A DNA stretch of 64,000 nt from Marinicellulosiphila megalodicopiae (GCF_045862395.1 NZ_AP023087.1:1674001-1738000); one strand, 5' to 3'; counted from the stretch's first letter, positions 35,629-45,299 are shown. The notes: generated by a model not told the origin, from the letters alone. Program-made: numbers and translations.

Positions 35629-37845
35629 ATGACATCGAAGATTATTTATACGCAAACTGATGAAGCACCTGCGTTAGCAACTTACTCATTTTTACCCATT
35701 GTACAAGGCTTTGCAAAAACAGCCGGTGTATCGGTTGAAACCCGTGATATTTCTTTATCCGGTCGTATCATTGCTACGTTCCCTGAAGTATTAACTGCTG
35801 ACCAAAGAATCTCTGATGCACTTGCTGAGCTTGGCGATTTAGCTAAAACACCCGAAGCAAATATCATCAAATTACCTAACATCTCTGCTTCGGTTCCTCA
35901 ATTAATTGAAGTTATTAAAGAGCTTCAAGCTAAAGGGTATGCATTACCAAATTACCCAGAAGAGCCAAAAACCGACGAAGAAAAATCCATTCAAGCACGC
36001 TATGACAAAATTAAAGGCTCAGCCGTAAATCCAGTTTTACGTGAAGGTAACTCAGATCGTCGTGCTCCTGGAGCGGTTAAGCAATTTGCTCGTGTTAATC
36101 CTCATTCAATGGGTGCTTGGTCTAAAGATTCTAAATCATCAGTAGCAAGCATGACTTCAGGGGATTTCTTTGAAAGCGAAGTGTCTACAACGATTGAAAA
36201 AGCAGGTTCAGTTAAAATTCAATTAAATACAGGTTCACAAACCGTTGTATTAAAAAAATCAGTACCTGTACTTGAAGGTGAAATCATCGATGCCGCGGCA
36301 TTAAGTGTTTCTAAATTACGTACATTTATTGCTGAACAAATTGTTGAAGCTAAGAAAAATGATGTTTTGTTTTCATTGCACATGAAAGCTACCATGATGA
36401 AAGTATCGGATCCAATTATTTTCGGTCACGTTGTTGAGGTGTTCTTCGCACCCGTATTTGAAAAATACGCCGAAACATTTGAAAAGTTAGGCGTAGATAC
36501 CCGTAACGGTTTGGGGGATGTGTACTCTAAAATTAAGTCTTTAGATGAAGCGACTCAAACGCAAATTAAAGCGGATATTGATGCGGTTTACGCAGATGCA
36601 CCTTCAATTGCGATGGTAGATTCTGATAAAGGCATTACAAATTTACACGTACCAAGTGATGTGATTGTTGATGCATCTATGCCTGCAATGATTCGTGGTT
36701 CGGGTCAAATGTGGAATGCCCAAGGTAAGCAACAAGATACAATGGCTGTGATTCCAGATCGTTGTTACGCGGGTATTTATCAAGCAACTATTGATTTTTG
36801 TAAAGAAAATGGAGCGTTTGATCCCTCAACAATGGGTACAGTTCCAAATGTTGGTTTAATGGCTCAAAAAGCTGAAGAGTACGGCTCGCACGACAAAACT
36901 TTCCAAATGCAGCAAAGTGGTACAGTTGAAGTGGTAGATGACTCTGGCGTGGTATTACTTTCACAAAAAGTAGAAGTAGGTGATATCTTCAGAATGTGTC
37001 AAGTTAAAGACGCACCGATTCAAGACTGGGTAAAATTAGCGGTTAACCGTTCTCGTTTATCTGGTATGCCTGCAGTATTTTGGTTAGATGCGAATCGTGC
37101 GCATGATGCGCAGTTAATCAAAAAAGTAAATGCATATTTACCAACTCATGATGTATCGGGGTTAGACATTTCAATCATGGCACCAAATGAAGCAACCGTT
37201 CATGCTTGTGGTTTAATTAAAGAAGGCAAAGATGTTATTTCGGTAACAGGTAACGTATTACGTGATTACTTAACCGACTTATTCCCAATTTTAGAATTAG
37301 GTACTTCGGCTAAAATGCTGTCTATTGTCCCACTAATGAATGGCGGCGGATTGTTTGAAACAGGCGCGGGTGGTTCAGCTCCTAAGCATGTTCAGCAATT
37401 AGTTGAACAATCTCATTTGCGTTGGGATTCACTGGGTGAGTTTTTAGCATTATCGGCATCATTTGAACATTTAGGTTTAACAACTGATAACGCGAAAGCG
37501 ATGGTTTTGGCTAAAACATTGGATACTGCTACAGGTACTTTCTTAGCAAATAACAAATCACCTTCTCGTAAAACAGGTGAGTTGGATAACCGTGGTTCTC
37601 ACTTCTATTTAGCTATGTACTGGGCTCAAGAATTAGCAGCGCAAACTGAAGATGCTCAATTAAAAGCATTCTTTGATAAAGTTGCTGGTGAGTTAGTTGC
37701 TAATGAATCTGCAATTGTTAAAGAGTTAAATGATGTGCAAGGTGTTGAATCTGATTTAGGTGGTTACTATAAATTAGATGAAGCAAAAGCTGAAAAAGTC
37801 ATGCGTCCAAGTGCGACACTTAATAAAATCGTTGATTCAATCTAA
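35629..37845 (+). CDS. icd: Monomeric NADP-dependent isocitrate dehydrogenase
   Basis: Converts isocitrate to 2-oxoglutarate in the TCA cycle. The 738-residue length and sequence (start MTSKIIYTQTDEAPALATYS, then GNSDRRAPGAVKQFARVNPH and AGGSAPKHVQQL) are those of the single-chain Idh found in many gammaproteobacteria, unrelated in size to the dimeric E. coli enzyme. The last codons fall within a 17-base tandem repeat. A strong terminator follows. Confidence 0.97.
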   Translation: MTSKIIYTQTDEAPALATYSFLPIVQGFAKTAGVSVETRDISLSGRIIATFPEVLTADQRISDALAELGDLAKTPEANIIKLPNISASVPQLIEVIKELQAKGYALPNYPEEPKTDEEKSIQARYDKIKGSAVNPVLREGNSDRRAPGAVKQFARVNPHSMGAWSKDSKSSVASMTSGDFFESEVSTTIEKAGSVKIQLNTGSQTVVLKKSVPVLEGEIIDAAALSVSKLRTFIAEQIVEAKKNDVLFSLHMKATMMKVSDPIIFGHVVEVFFAPVFEKYAETFEKLGVDTRNGLGDVYSKIKSLDEATQTQIKADIDAVYADAPSIAMVDSDKGITNLHVPSDVIVDASMPAMIRGSGQMWNAQGKQQDTMAVIPDRCYAGIYQATIDFCKENGAFDPSTMGTVPNVGLMAQKAEEYGSHDKTFQMQQSGTVEVVDDSGVVLLSQKVEVGDIFRMCQVKDAPIQDWVKLAVNRSRLSGMPAVFWLDANRAHDAQLIKKVNAYLPTHDVSGLDISIMAPNEATVHACGLIKEGKDVISVTGNVLRDYLTDLFPILELGTSAKMLSIVPLMNGGGLFETGAGGSAPKHVQQLVEQSHLRWDSLGEFLALSASFEHLGLTTDNAKAMVLAKTLDTATGTFLANNKSPSRKTGELDNRGSHFYLAMYWAQELAAQTEDAQLKAFFDKVAGELVANESAIVKELNDVQGVESDLGGYYKLDEAKAEKVMRPSATLNKIVDSI

Positions 37846-37891
37846 GCATTGATCCATTCTAAGCATTGATTCAATCTAAGCATTGATTCAT
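37832..37891 (+). repeat. 17-base tandem repeat over the icd stop codon
   Basis: The unit TTGATTCAATCTAAGCA occurs at 37832 and 37866, with a two-mismatch copy at 37849 and a partial copy from 37883. Each full unit carries a TAA in the icd frame, so copy number would not lengthen the protein. Confidence 0.8.
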
Positions 37892-37900
37892 AAATAGTTA

Positions 37901-37929
37901 AAAAAAGGCTGATTTAATCAGCCTTTTTT
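37901..37929 (+). terminator. Terminator after icd
   Basis: AAAAAAGGCTGA and TCAGCCTTTTTT form a hairpin followed by a T run. Confidence 0.9.
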
Positions 37930-38363
37930 GTGCCTGTCGTTTATAAATTTGATATGAAATTATGGATGATATAAGAAAAAATCTCGTTTTATAATAATTA
38001 AGTGTCCCCATTCTATAGCCCTTCTTTTATTTTCGATTAACTGAAAATCGATTCTTTTAACTTAAAAAAATACATGACTCAATTTTAAAGTGACATTCTT
38101 TTCCTGTACGGCAACTCTTGGCCTTGTGTTTGCATTTGACGTTTTACGAAGAAAATTAGTCAATGTAATGACAATTTAATATTTATATTAAATGGGGTGT
38201 AAAAACCGGGAACAAAAGGGACTTTCTTTGTGGCTTGGTTGGGACGAATCAAGTGGGAGTATGGAGTCAGGATGATTGCTTTATTTAAAGCGACACCTAC
38301 AAAATAACAGGGCAAGTGTTGAGTAGGTGAATTTTTTTATTTGAGATAAGTTAGGGGGCCGAA
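37930..38363 (+). other. Intergenic region upstream of fliE
   Basis: No gene is seen in these 434 bases. The only clear signal is the candidate sigma-54 promoter at 38118-38134; the rest is probably leader and activator-binding DNA for the flagellar operon. Confidence 0.6.
38118..38134 (+). promoter_or_regulatory. Candidate sigma-54 promoter for fliEFGHIJ
   Basis: TTGGCCTTGTGTTTGCA matches the -24 (TTGGC) and -12 (TTGCA) halves of the RpoN consensus with exact spacing; the middle ACG is not matched. It is about 230 bases upstream of fliE. Early-middle flagellar operons of this type are RpoN-controlled in Vibrio and Pseudomonas. Confidence 0.6.
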
Positions 38364-38807
38364 ATGAGCGTAGATCGAATGGACATTAGTCAAGTGTTAT
38401 CACAAATGCGTGCATTAAAAGCTCAGATGCCTTCTCAACAATTAAATATTAATCCCGTGCAAAATGATGCGTTTAAACAGCAACTTAATCAAGTGCAGCA
38501 AGAAGTTTCAAACGTAAATAAGCCAGATTTTTCCCGAGTGAATTCAAATACAGATGGAATATTACCTGTAGAAAAAGATGAAGGACCTTCGTTTGGTGAT
38601 ATGTTCAAATCTGCAATTGATTCTGTAAATGATAGTAAAAGTCACGCTAATGATTTGTCATCTCGTTATGAGCAAGGCGATCCAAGTGTTGATTTACCTG
38701 AGGTTATGATTGCCCTTCAAAAATCATCCGTTAGTTTTCAGGCCATGACTCAAGTACGCAATAAAATGGTAGAAGCGTACAAAGAAATCATGAATATGCC
38801 TTTATAA
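38364..38807 (+). CDS. fliE: Flagellar hook-basal body complex protein FliE
   Basis: Joins the MS ring to the rod. The 147 residues exceed the common size of just over 100 through an N-terminal extension. The family core lies in the C-terminal half: PSFGDMFKSAIDSVND, then GDPSVDLPEVMIALQKSSVSFQAMTQVRNKMVEAY. ATG 38364 follows GGGGG. It is the first gene of the flagellar operon, 17 bases before fliF. Confidence 0.95.
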   Translation: MSVDRMDISQVLSQMRALKAQMPSQQLNINPVQNDAFKQQLNQVQQEVSNVNKPDFSRVNSNTDGILPVEKDEGPSFGDMFKSAIDSVNDSKSHANDLSSRYEQGDPSVDLPEVMIALQKSSVSFQAMTQVRNKMVEAYKEIMNMPL

Positions 38808-38824
38808 CCGAGTAATAGATAATT

Positions 38825-40540
38825 ATGGATCAAGCACAAGCGTCACCTGGTGATATGGAGGGATCAAACCCTCCAATGCTCGATACAGTCAACGCTGAAA
38901 GCGCGGCGGTAAGCACGAAAAAAATACATCCTATTGTAGCGGGTTTTAGTAAGCTTACTATGTTGCGTCAATTGGGTTTATTAATTGGCCTGTCAGCTGC
39001 CATTGCATTAGGCATTGGCATGGTGTTATTTACTCAAAGCGAAACTTATAAACCGCTTTTAAATTCTGCTAATTCCTATAATACAAAAGAAGTGATTCAA
39101 CTTCTGCAACAACAAGACATTGATTTTAATATGAATCCAGTATCTGGGGTGATATTGGTAACACAAAGTGATCTTCATAAAGCTCGTTTAGCTATAGCGG
39201 GCGCCGACTTAGCTACCGATGACTTATTGGGTTATGAATTATTAGATCAAGACCAGCCACTTGGTACCTCTCAGTTTATGGAAAATACTCGTTACATGAG
39301 AAGTGTAGAAGGGGAATTAGCCAGAACCATCGCATCCTATAATTCTGTAAGATCTGCACGCGTGCATTTAGCATTACCAAAAAGAAGTGTGTTTGTGCGT
39401 GATAAACGTAAGCCTACTGCATCGGTTATGGTCGAATTATTTGCAGGTGGACAGTTAGAATTTGATCAAGTCAAAGCCATTAAAAATATGGTGTCTGCTT
39501 CTATTTCAGAGTTGAATCCTGAAGATGTAGTTGTGACAGATCAAAAAGGACATTTATATGAAAACAACGAAGAACAAACCCAAGAAGAGCTCACTAAAAA
39601 ACAATATGACTTTACACGTAAAATTGAAAACGATCGGATCAGTTCGATTAACTCTATTTTATCGCCAATTTTAGGAGCCAATAATTTTGAAGTATCCGTT
39701 AATGCACAGGTTGATTTTACAAAAGTTGAGCAAACGGATGAATTATATAATCCTGATTTATTAACCATTCGATCACAACAAACTTTAAGCGAAACCAAAA
39801 CCGGAGAACAAAATGGTGGGGTGCCTGGTGCGTTAACCAATCAGCCGCCATTAGATGCACAAGCCCCAGAAGAAGCTGGAGCAGGTGACGCAGCAAATGC
39901 GCCTCCTACAAGCACAAAAGACCAAGCAACCACCAATTATGTAAATGATAGAACATTGCGTTATTCAGAACATGCAACCGGACAGGTAAAAAGATTAACA
40001 GTAGCCGTGGCGATTAATAATTTAACCACAGTGGATGCAGAAGGAAATTCTGTCACAGAGCCTTGGCCTCAAGAGTCATTAGATAAATTAAAAATCATTG
40101 TTCAAAATACAGTTGGGTTTGATATTTCTCGTGGCGATTCTGTTGATGTGATTAATTCAGAATTCAGAGCCCCGATTGTTGCACAGGAGTTACTTAATTT
40201 TTGGGAGCAACCTTGGTTTTGGGATAACGCAAAACAAATATTAGGCGGCTTGTTTGTATTAATTATGATTTTTGGTGTGCTTCGCCCAGCAGTTAAAAAC
40301 CTAATGGAAAAAGGTGAGGATGAAGAGTCGGATGAAGACGATGCACTTGAATTATTAAATATTGATGAAGAATCCATAACCGATGATAAGGTGACACTTT
40401 CAGGCGCAGATGAGTTTTTATTGCCTGGACCTTCAGAGACATTTGAGCGAAAACTCGATGCACTTCGTGGGTTGATTGCTGAAGACCCAGGTCGTGTGGC
40501 TTTAGTATTGCGTAAATGGATTATGGCCGATAAACAATGA
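38825..40540 (+). CDS. fliF: Flagellar MS-ring protein FliF
   Basis: Forms the membrane-embedded base of the flagellum. The 571 residues have a first TM at about 51-70, YscJ/FliF ring-building domains (QSETYKPLLNSANSYNTKEV; SVEGELARTIASYNSVRSARVHLALP), a Pro/Ala-rich periplasmic loop (PPLDAQAPEEAGAGDAANAPP), a second TM near 470-487 and an acidic cytoplasmic tail that binds FliG. Confidence 0.97.
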   Translation: MDQAQASPGDMEGSNPPMLDTVNAESAAVSTKKIHPIVAGFSKLTMLRQLGLLIGLSAAIALGIGMVLFTQSETYKPLLNSANSYNTKEVIQLLQQQDIDFNMNPVSGVILVTQSDLHKARLAIAGADLATDDLLGYELLDQDQPLGTSQFMENTRYMRSVEGELARTIASYNSVRSARVHLALPKRSVFVRDKRKPTASVMVELFAGGQLEFDQVKAIKNMVSASISELNPEDVVVTDQKGHLYENNEEQTQEELTKKQYDFTRKIENDRISSINSILSPILGANNFEVSVNAQVDFTKVEQTDELYNPDLLTIRSQQTLSETKTGEQNGGVPGALTNQPPLDAQAPEEAGAGDAANAPPTSTKDQATTNYVNDRTLRYSEHATGQVKRLTVAVAINNLTTVDAEGNSVTEPWPQESLDKLKIIVQNTVGFDISRGDSVDVINSEFRAPIVAQELLNFWEQPWFWDNAKQILGGLFVLIMIFGVLRPAVKNLMEKGEDEESDEDDALELLNIDEESITDDKVTLSGADEFLLPGPSETFERKLDALRGLIAEDPGRVALVLRKWIMADKQ

Positions 40541-40556
40541 TAATAAGCAGACAGTC

Positions 40557-41609
40557 ATGAGTGAAAATAAACCACCAGATAGCCAAGAAACCGCTTTAGC
40601 TAAACGTGTACTTGAGCCTGTCTCAAATCTTGAGCGTGCCTCGATATTATTGATGAGTATTGGTGAGTCCGATGCTGCAGAAGTGTTAAAACATATGGGC
40701 CCAAAAGAAGTGCAACGTGTGGGGACATCCATGAGTGCATTAAATGAAATTAGTCAAGAGCAAGTCGAAAGCACCGTGCATTTATTTTTAAATGATGTGG
40801 GGGGGCAAACCAGTTTAGGTATTGGTGCGGATGAATACATTCGAGCAATGTTAACCAAAGCATTAGGTGAAGATAAAGCAGTTTCATTAATTGATCGAAT
40901 TTTATTAGGCGGCAATACCACAGGTTTAGATACCTTAAAATGGATGGAAGCGCGAGCGGTTGCCGATATTATTCGTCACGAACATCCGCAAATTCAATCC
41001 ATTGTGATTTCCTATTTAGAGCCGGATCAATCCGCAGAAATTTTATCGAATTTTCCTGAAAAAGTGCGTTTGGATATCATCATGCGTATTGCTGCATTAG
41101 ATACCATTCAGCCTGCTGCATTAAGTGAATTAAACAGCATTCTAGAGCGTCAATTCTCAAGTTCTGCTGGTGCGCAACAAACCACATTGGGTGGTGTGAA
41201 AACAGCGGCTGATATTATGAACTTCCTAGAAAGTGGTGTTGAAGCTGAAATTATGGATGGCATCAAAGAGGTGGATGAAGATTTGGGTCAAGAAATCGCC
41301 GACTTGATGTTTGTGTTTGATAACTTAATTGATGTGGATGATCGCGGAATTCAAACATTATTACGTGAAGTATCAACCGATGCGCTTAAAATTGCACTTC
41401 GTGGTTGTGACGACTCATTGACTGACAAAATATTGGGTAATATGTCTAAACGTGCTGCGGAATTATTACGTGATGATATGGAAGCGTCAGGCCCAGTTAA
41501 AGTCAGTGATGTTGAAACTGCACAAAAAGATATCTTGTCAATTGCTAGAAGAATGGCAGATGCAGGTGAAATTATGCTTGGTGGTGGAGGTGGCGAAGGC
41601 ATGCTTTAA
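40557..41609 (+). CDS. fliG: Flagellar motor switch protein FliG
   Basis: A 350-residue C-ring component that binds FliF through its N-terminus and MotA through its C-terminus. Visible blocks: LERASILLMSIGESDAAEVL, HEHPQIQSIVISYLEPDQSA and the torque-helix region VDDRGIQTLLREVSTDALK. A Gly-rich end (GGGGGEGML) is a small oddity. It lies 17 bases after fliF. Confidence 0.97.
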   Translation: MSENKPPDSQETALAKRVLEPVSNLERASILLMSIGESDAAEVLKHMGPKEVQRVGTSMSALNEISQEQVESTVHLFLNDVGGQTSLGIGADEYIRAMLTKALGEDKAVSLIDRILLGGNTTGLDTLKWMEARAVADIIRHEHPQIQSIVISYLEPDQSAEILSNFPEKVRLDIIMRIAALDTIQPAALSELNSILERQFSSSAGAQQTTLGGVKTAADIMNFLESGVEAEIMDGIKEVDEDLGQEIADLMFVFDNLIDVDDRGIQTLLREVSTDALKIALRGCDDSLTDKILGNMSKRAAELLRDDMEASGPVKVSDVETAQKDILSIARRMADAGEIMLGGGGGEGML

Positions 41610-41643
41610 ATGCCTTCTTCGCTTCAATTAAAAAGAGAATAAA

Positions 41644-43089
41644 ATGCCAGAGATTCCTCTAAAACCAGAAGATCAAGAATTGTGTCGTATTCATGATTAT
41701 GAATACGAACAATGGGGAGAGCAAAAAGAAAAAGCCAAACCAAAAGCAATGAATGCTGAAAAAAAAATAAAACCAGAAGAGAAGCCAAAGTATCCAACCA
41801 TTGACGAGTTGCAGAAAATTCGTGACGATGCTTTTAATGAAGGATTTGAGTTAGGTTATAAAGAAGGTATTGCAAAAGGAAAAAAACAAGGCGAGGCTGA
41901 TGGGTTTGAATCAGGTAAAAAAGAAGGTCATGAAGAAGGATTAAAGGCAGGAACCGAAAAAGGGTTGAAAGACGGTTTTGACCAATCAAAAAAAGACGTT
42001 GAAGACACCTATTTAGTAAAATTTAAAAAACAAAATGAAATTTGGCAAAGCGTGATCGATCGATTAAAACAAAGTATTGATGAGCAAGATGAAAACATAA
42101 AATCATCTTTGACACAGTTGATTGTTCAAATTTGCCGCGGCATTTTTGTGAAAGAAATGGCATTAAAACCCGAGCATATTTTATATATTGTGAAGCAAGT
42201 ATTGGATGCGTTACCAAATGACGAACAAAAATTACAAATATTTGTAAATAGTGATGATCATGCAGAATTAGAAAAAGTTATGGATTTTCACCCTAATCAA
42301 GAACTGCAATACAATATTGATGATGCATTACAAAGTGGGGGGTGCATAGTTAAAGCTAAGTATTCTTATGTGGATTATTCATTATCAAAACGTTTTCAAA
42401 ACCAGTTAAAAGATTTAATGGAATCCGTGACAGAGTTAGATTGGGATTGCATCATTAACTTGCAAAAACCATTGCCTGAAAATGACATCATTGAAGAACT
42501 TGAGAATGAAGAACTTGAGAGTGAAGAACTTAAGAGTGAAGAACTTGAGATTGAAGGTGAGTTAATAGTTGAGGATGAAATAGAAACTGAAGAACCTCAA
42601 ATCGAAGATAAAGAGTCCGTTGAATATGATGGATCAGTTAAAGACGAAGAAATATCAGCAGAGTTAAATGAGCCGACTACTAAAGAAGAAAGAAATCAAG
42701 AAGCTGAAGAGCTTGTAACTGAAGAGCTTGAAACTGAAGTTGTACAAAGTGCTGAAGATAATAAAAAAGAACTAGACAACAAAGAACAAAGTCAAGAACC
42801 ATCGTTGACAGAAACAGAAACAGAAACAGAAACAGAAACAGAAACAGAAACAGAAACAGAAACAGAAACAGAAACAGAAACAGAAACAGAAACAGAAACA
42901 GAAACAGAAACAGAAACAGAAACAGAAACAGAAACAGAAACAGAAACAGAAACAGAAACAGAAACAGAAACAGAGCAAAGTAAAGCTGAAACATTAGATC
43001 AACAAGAACAAGAAAAAGAACAAGAAAAAGAAAAAGAACAAGCCGAACAACTGAAAGACGAAATAAAAAAGGACGATAAAAATGTCTGA
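41644..43089 (+). CDS. fliH: Flagellar export regulator FliH with long Glu/Thr repeat tail
   Basis: FliH binds the FliI ATPase and links it to the C ring. The first 270 residues look normal: a Gly-repeat helix (EGFELGYKEGIAKGKKQG, about residues 60-112) and a C-terminal FliH/V-ATPase-E-like domain (QLIVQICRGIFVKEMALKP). The protein then runs on to 481 residues, roughly twice the usual size, with an acidic tail rich in Glu. That tail includes 27 Glu-Thr dipeptides (residues 390-443) encoded by a pure GAAACA array, then Gln/Glu/Lys repeats. The gene overlaps fliI by 8 bases, so the tail is a real part of the frame. Confidence 0.92.
   Translation: MPEIPLKPEDQELCRIHDYEYEQWGEQKEKAKPKAMNAEKKIKPEEKPKYPTIDELQKIRDDAFNEGFELGYKEGIAKGKKQGEADGFESGKKEGHEEGLKAGTEKGLKDGFDQSKKDVEDTYLVKFKKQNEIWQSVIDRLKQSIDEQDENIKSSLTQLIVQICRGIFVKEMALKPEHILYIVKQVLDALPNDEQKLQIFVNSDDHAELEKVMDFHPNQELQYNIDDALQSGGCIVKAKYSYVDYSLSKRFQNQLKDLMESVTELDWDCIINLQKPLPENDIIEELENEELESEELKSEELEIEGELIVEDEIETEEPQIEDKESVEYDGSVKDEEISAELNEPTTKEERNQEAEELVTEELETEVVQSAEDNKKELDNKEQSQEPSLTETETETETETETETETETETETETETETETETETETETETETETETETETETETEQSKAETLDQQEQEKEQEKEKEQAEQLKDEIKKDDKNV
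42811..42972 (+). repeat. Hexanucleotide array (GAAACA)27 inside fliH
   Basis: Twenty-seven perfect copies of GAAACA, 162 bases, in the fliH frame. Because the unit is two codons, slippage changes tail length without a frameshift. No spacers are present, so it is a microsatellite and not a CRISPR array. Confidence 0.97.
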
Positions 43090-44461
43090 AGTCAGTGACT
43101 TTTTTACCAAACAATCTGAGATGATGGGGGAACAAAAACCCTTAGTAGAAGGCAGATTAACTCGAATGGTTGGGTTAACAATGGAAGCTTTGGGTTTGCA
43201 AGTCACCGTAGGCGATCGTTGTTTAATTGATGACGGAACAAAAAAAATTGAAGCTCAGGTCGTTGGATTTGATGCAGGTAAAACATACTTAATGCCGTTG
43301 CAACCTTTGGTCGGTTTAAAATCTGGGGCAAAAGTCATTCCTATCAATCAAGATGAACCGCTAGCCATTGGGGATGAATTATTAGGCCGAGTAGTCAATG
43401 GTTTTGGTGAGCCAATTGATGGCAAAGGGCCTTTAACCTGTCGTACGCATCGCTCATTAGATGGCGAATATATTAATCCATTACATCGAGAACCTATTAG
43501 ACAACCACTAGATGTTGGCATAAAAGCGATTAACGCCATGTTAACCGTAGGACGTGGACAGCGTTTAGGATTATTTGCAGGCTCAGGTGTAGGTAAATCA
43601 GTTTTGTTAGGCATGATGACAAAATTCACAGAAGCAGACATTACCATTGTGGGGTTAATTGGTGAGCGTGGACGAGAAGTAAAAGAATTTATTGAAGATA
43701 TTTTGGGCGAAGAAGGGTTAGTCCGATCTGTGGTTGTCGCGTCTCCTGCTGATGACGCGCCATTATTACGATTACGCGCCTCCCAATATTGCACCACCAT
43801 CGCAGAGCATTTTCGTGCTCAGGGTAAAAACGTTTTATTACTGATCGATTCATTAACCCGTTATGCCATGGCGCAACGTGAAATTGCCTTAGCCATTGGC
43901 GAGCCACCTGCAACAAAAGGGTACCCGCCATCGGTGTTTGCAAAAATCCCTCAATTAGTTGAGCGAGCAGGTAATGGAGAAGCAGGGGGAGGATCGATTA
44001 CTGCGTTTTATACAGTATTAACAGAAGGGGATGATCAACAAGATCCAGTAGCGGATTCTGCCCGCGCAATTTTGGATGGCCACATCGTTTTGAATCGAGC
44101 GATTGCGGAGCAGGGGCATTATCCAGCAATAGATATTGAGCAAAGTATTTCTCGTGCTATGCCGCAAGTGGTTGACGAGGTGCATTTGCAAACGGCTCAA
44201 CAATTTAAACAGATCTTTGCTAAATATCGACAAAACGAAGATTTAATCACCATCGGTGCGTATCAAAAAGGCAGCGATCCACAGCTTGATCAAGCAATTT
44301 TAATGGTGCCGCAAATGAAAGCGTTTTTACAGCAAAGTCACAAAAAAGCAGAACCCTTTAAAGAATCACTACAACAATTTGTTCAAGCCATGCAACCTCC
44401 AGCGCCACAAAAACAACCATTAAAATCAGGACAAAAACAAGCAGGGGGCGTCAGACGATAA
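43082..44461 (+). CDS. fliI: Flagellum-specific ATPase FliI
   Basis: A 459-residue F1-beta-like hexameric ATPase that drives flagellar protein export. Walker A is GLFAGSGVGKSVLLG and Walker B LLLIDSLTRYA, with GLIGERGREVKEF and AGNGEAGGGSITAFYTVL between and after. It overlaps fliH by 8 bases and abuts fliJ directly. Confidence 0.97.
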   Translation: MSEVSDFFTKQSEMMGEQKPLVEGRLTRMVGLTMEALGLQVTVGDRCLIDDGTKKIEAQVVGFDAGKTYLMPLQPLVGLKSGAKVIPINQDEPLAIGDELLGRVVNGFGEPIDGKGPLTCRTHRSLDGEYINPLHREPIRQPLDVGIKAINAMLTVGRGQRLGLFAGSGVGKSVLLGMMTKFTEADITIVGLIGERGREVKEFIEDILGEEGLVRSVVVASPADDAPLLRLRASQYCTTIAEHFRAQGKNVLLLIDSLTRYAMAQREIALAIGEPPATKGYPPSVFAKIPQLVERAGNGEAGGGSITAFYTVLTEGDDQQDPVADSARAILDGHIVLNRAIAEQGHYPAIDIEQSISRAMPQVVDEVHLQTAQQFKQIFAKYRQNEDLITIGAYQKGSDPQLDQAILMVPQMKAFLQQSHKKAEPFKESLQQFVQAMQPPAPQKQPLKSGQKQAGGVRR

Positions 44462-44905
44462 ATGAAACCACAATCCCAGCGTTTTTTAATGGTCTTAAAA
44501 GTATATGAACAAAAAGAGAAAAAAATGTCAGACATGTTGCGTGAACTCACCATTCAAAAGCAACAAGAAGAAGAGAAGTTGACACAGCTTTATGACTATC
44601 AAAAACAATACGAAGCCAATTTTCAAATAGAAGCAAAAAAAGGCATTACAGGGTCACAGCTGCATTCACAACAACATTTTATGGCGCAACTAGATGATGT
44701 AATTAAAGGTCAACACAAAGCACTAAACGATCAAAATCAGTACTTAGAATCTGTAAAAGAAAAATACATGCAAATGTTATTTAAACGGCAAAATTTTGAA
44801 AAACTCATCACTAAAATAAAAAATAAAGAACAGTATCAATTAGATAAAGTTGAACAAAAACTAATGGATGAACTGACCTCACAAATGATGCGACGTCAGT
44901 ATTAA
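44462..44905 (+). CDS. fliJ: Flagellar export chaperone FliJ
   Basis: A 147-residue all-helical protein with coiled-coil composition (RELTIQKQQEEEKLTQLYDY; MLFKRQNFEKLITKIKNKEQ), the right length and position for FliJ, the central stalk of the export ATPase. Its ATG is immediately after the fliI stop. It is the last gene of the visible operon, ahead of a terminator; fliK and later genes are not here. Confidence 0.9.
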   Translation: MKPQSQRFLMVLKVYEQKEKKMSDMLRELTIQKQQEEEKLTQLYDYQKQYEANFQIEAKKGITGSQLHSQQHFMAQLDDVIKGQHKALNDQNQYLESVKEKYMQMLFKRQNFEKLITKIKNKEQYQLDKVEQKLMDELTSQMMRRQY

Positions 44906-44908
44906 ACG

Positions 44909-44935
44909 AAAAACCAGCGATTGCTGGTTTTTTTA
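44909..44935 (+). terminator. Terminator after fliJ
   Basis: AAACCAGC and GCTGGTTT form a hairpin with a four-base loop followed by a T run. It ends the fliEFGHIJ operon. Confidence 0.9.
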
Positions 44936-44951
44936 TATTCAAATACCCCCT

Positions 44952-45299
44952 TTAGTTATTTTGCGTAAACTCATCAAAAGCGCGTAAAGCGTCCGCGGCA
45001 TACATCAACGCAGGACCGCCTCCCATATAAACACACATCATTAATACTTCAGCGATTTCATCACGAGTAGCACCTAACTTAATTAACGTTTTGATATGAA
45101 ACCCAATACAGCCATCACAATGCTGTGTGATTCCAATTGAAAGCGCGATAAACTCCTTGGTTTTTTTATCAATTAACCCGTCTTTAGTCGCCGCAGCCGA
45201 CATCGCATAAAACCCTTTCATCCCCTCTGGCATAGCCTTTTGCAATTCACCCGCATATTGAGAAATGTCTTTGGTGATGGATTGATAGCTTTTAGTCAT
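44952..45299 (-). CDS. AhpD-like carboxymuconolactone decarboxylase family protein
   Basis: A 115-residue protein of the AhpD/CMD fold. The redox motif CDGC lies near residue 61-64, with the general-acid His in GFHIKTLIK, as in AhpD-type peroxidase partners. Its family block is KTKEFIALSIGITQHCDGC. It is probably cytoplasmic and handles peroxide or thiol redox, but the substrate is unknown. It is convergent with fliJ and stands alone. Confidence 0.9.
   Translation of the reverse strand: MTKSYQSITKDISQYAGELQKAMPEGMKGFYAMSAAATKDGLIDKKTKEFIALSIGITQHCDGCIGFHIKTLIKLGATRDEIAEVLMMCVYMGGGPALMYAADALRAFDEFTQNN

Noticed and set aside
42811..42972. Possible CRISPR array
   Set aside because: The repeats are contiguous 6-base units without spacers.
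42680..43135. Minus-strand open frames rich in Phe-Leu or Cys-Phe opposite fliH
   Set aside because: They are only the reverse reading of the GAAACA array and the Glu-rich fliH tail; no ribosome site and no plausible protein.
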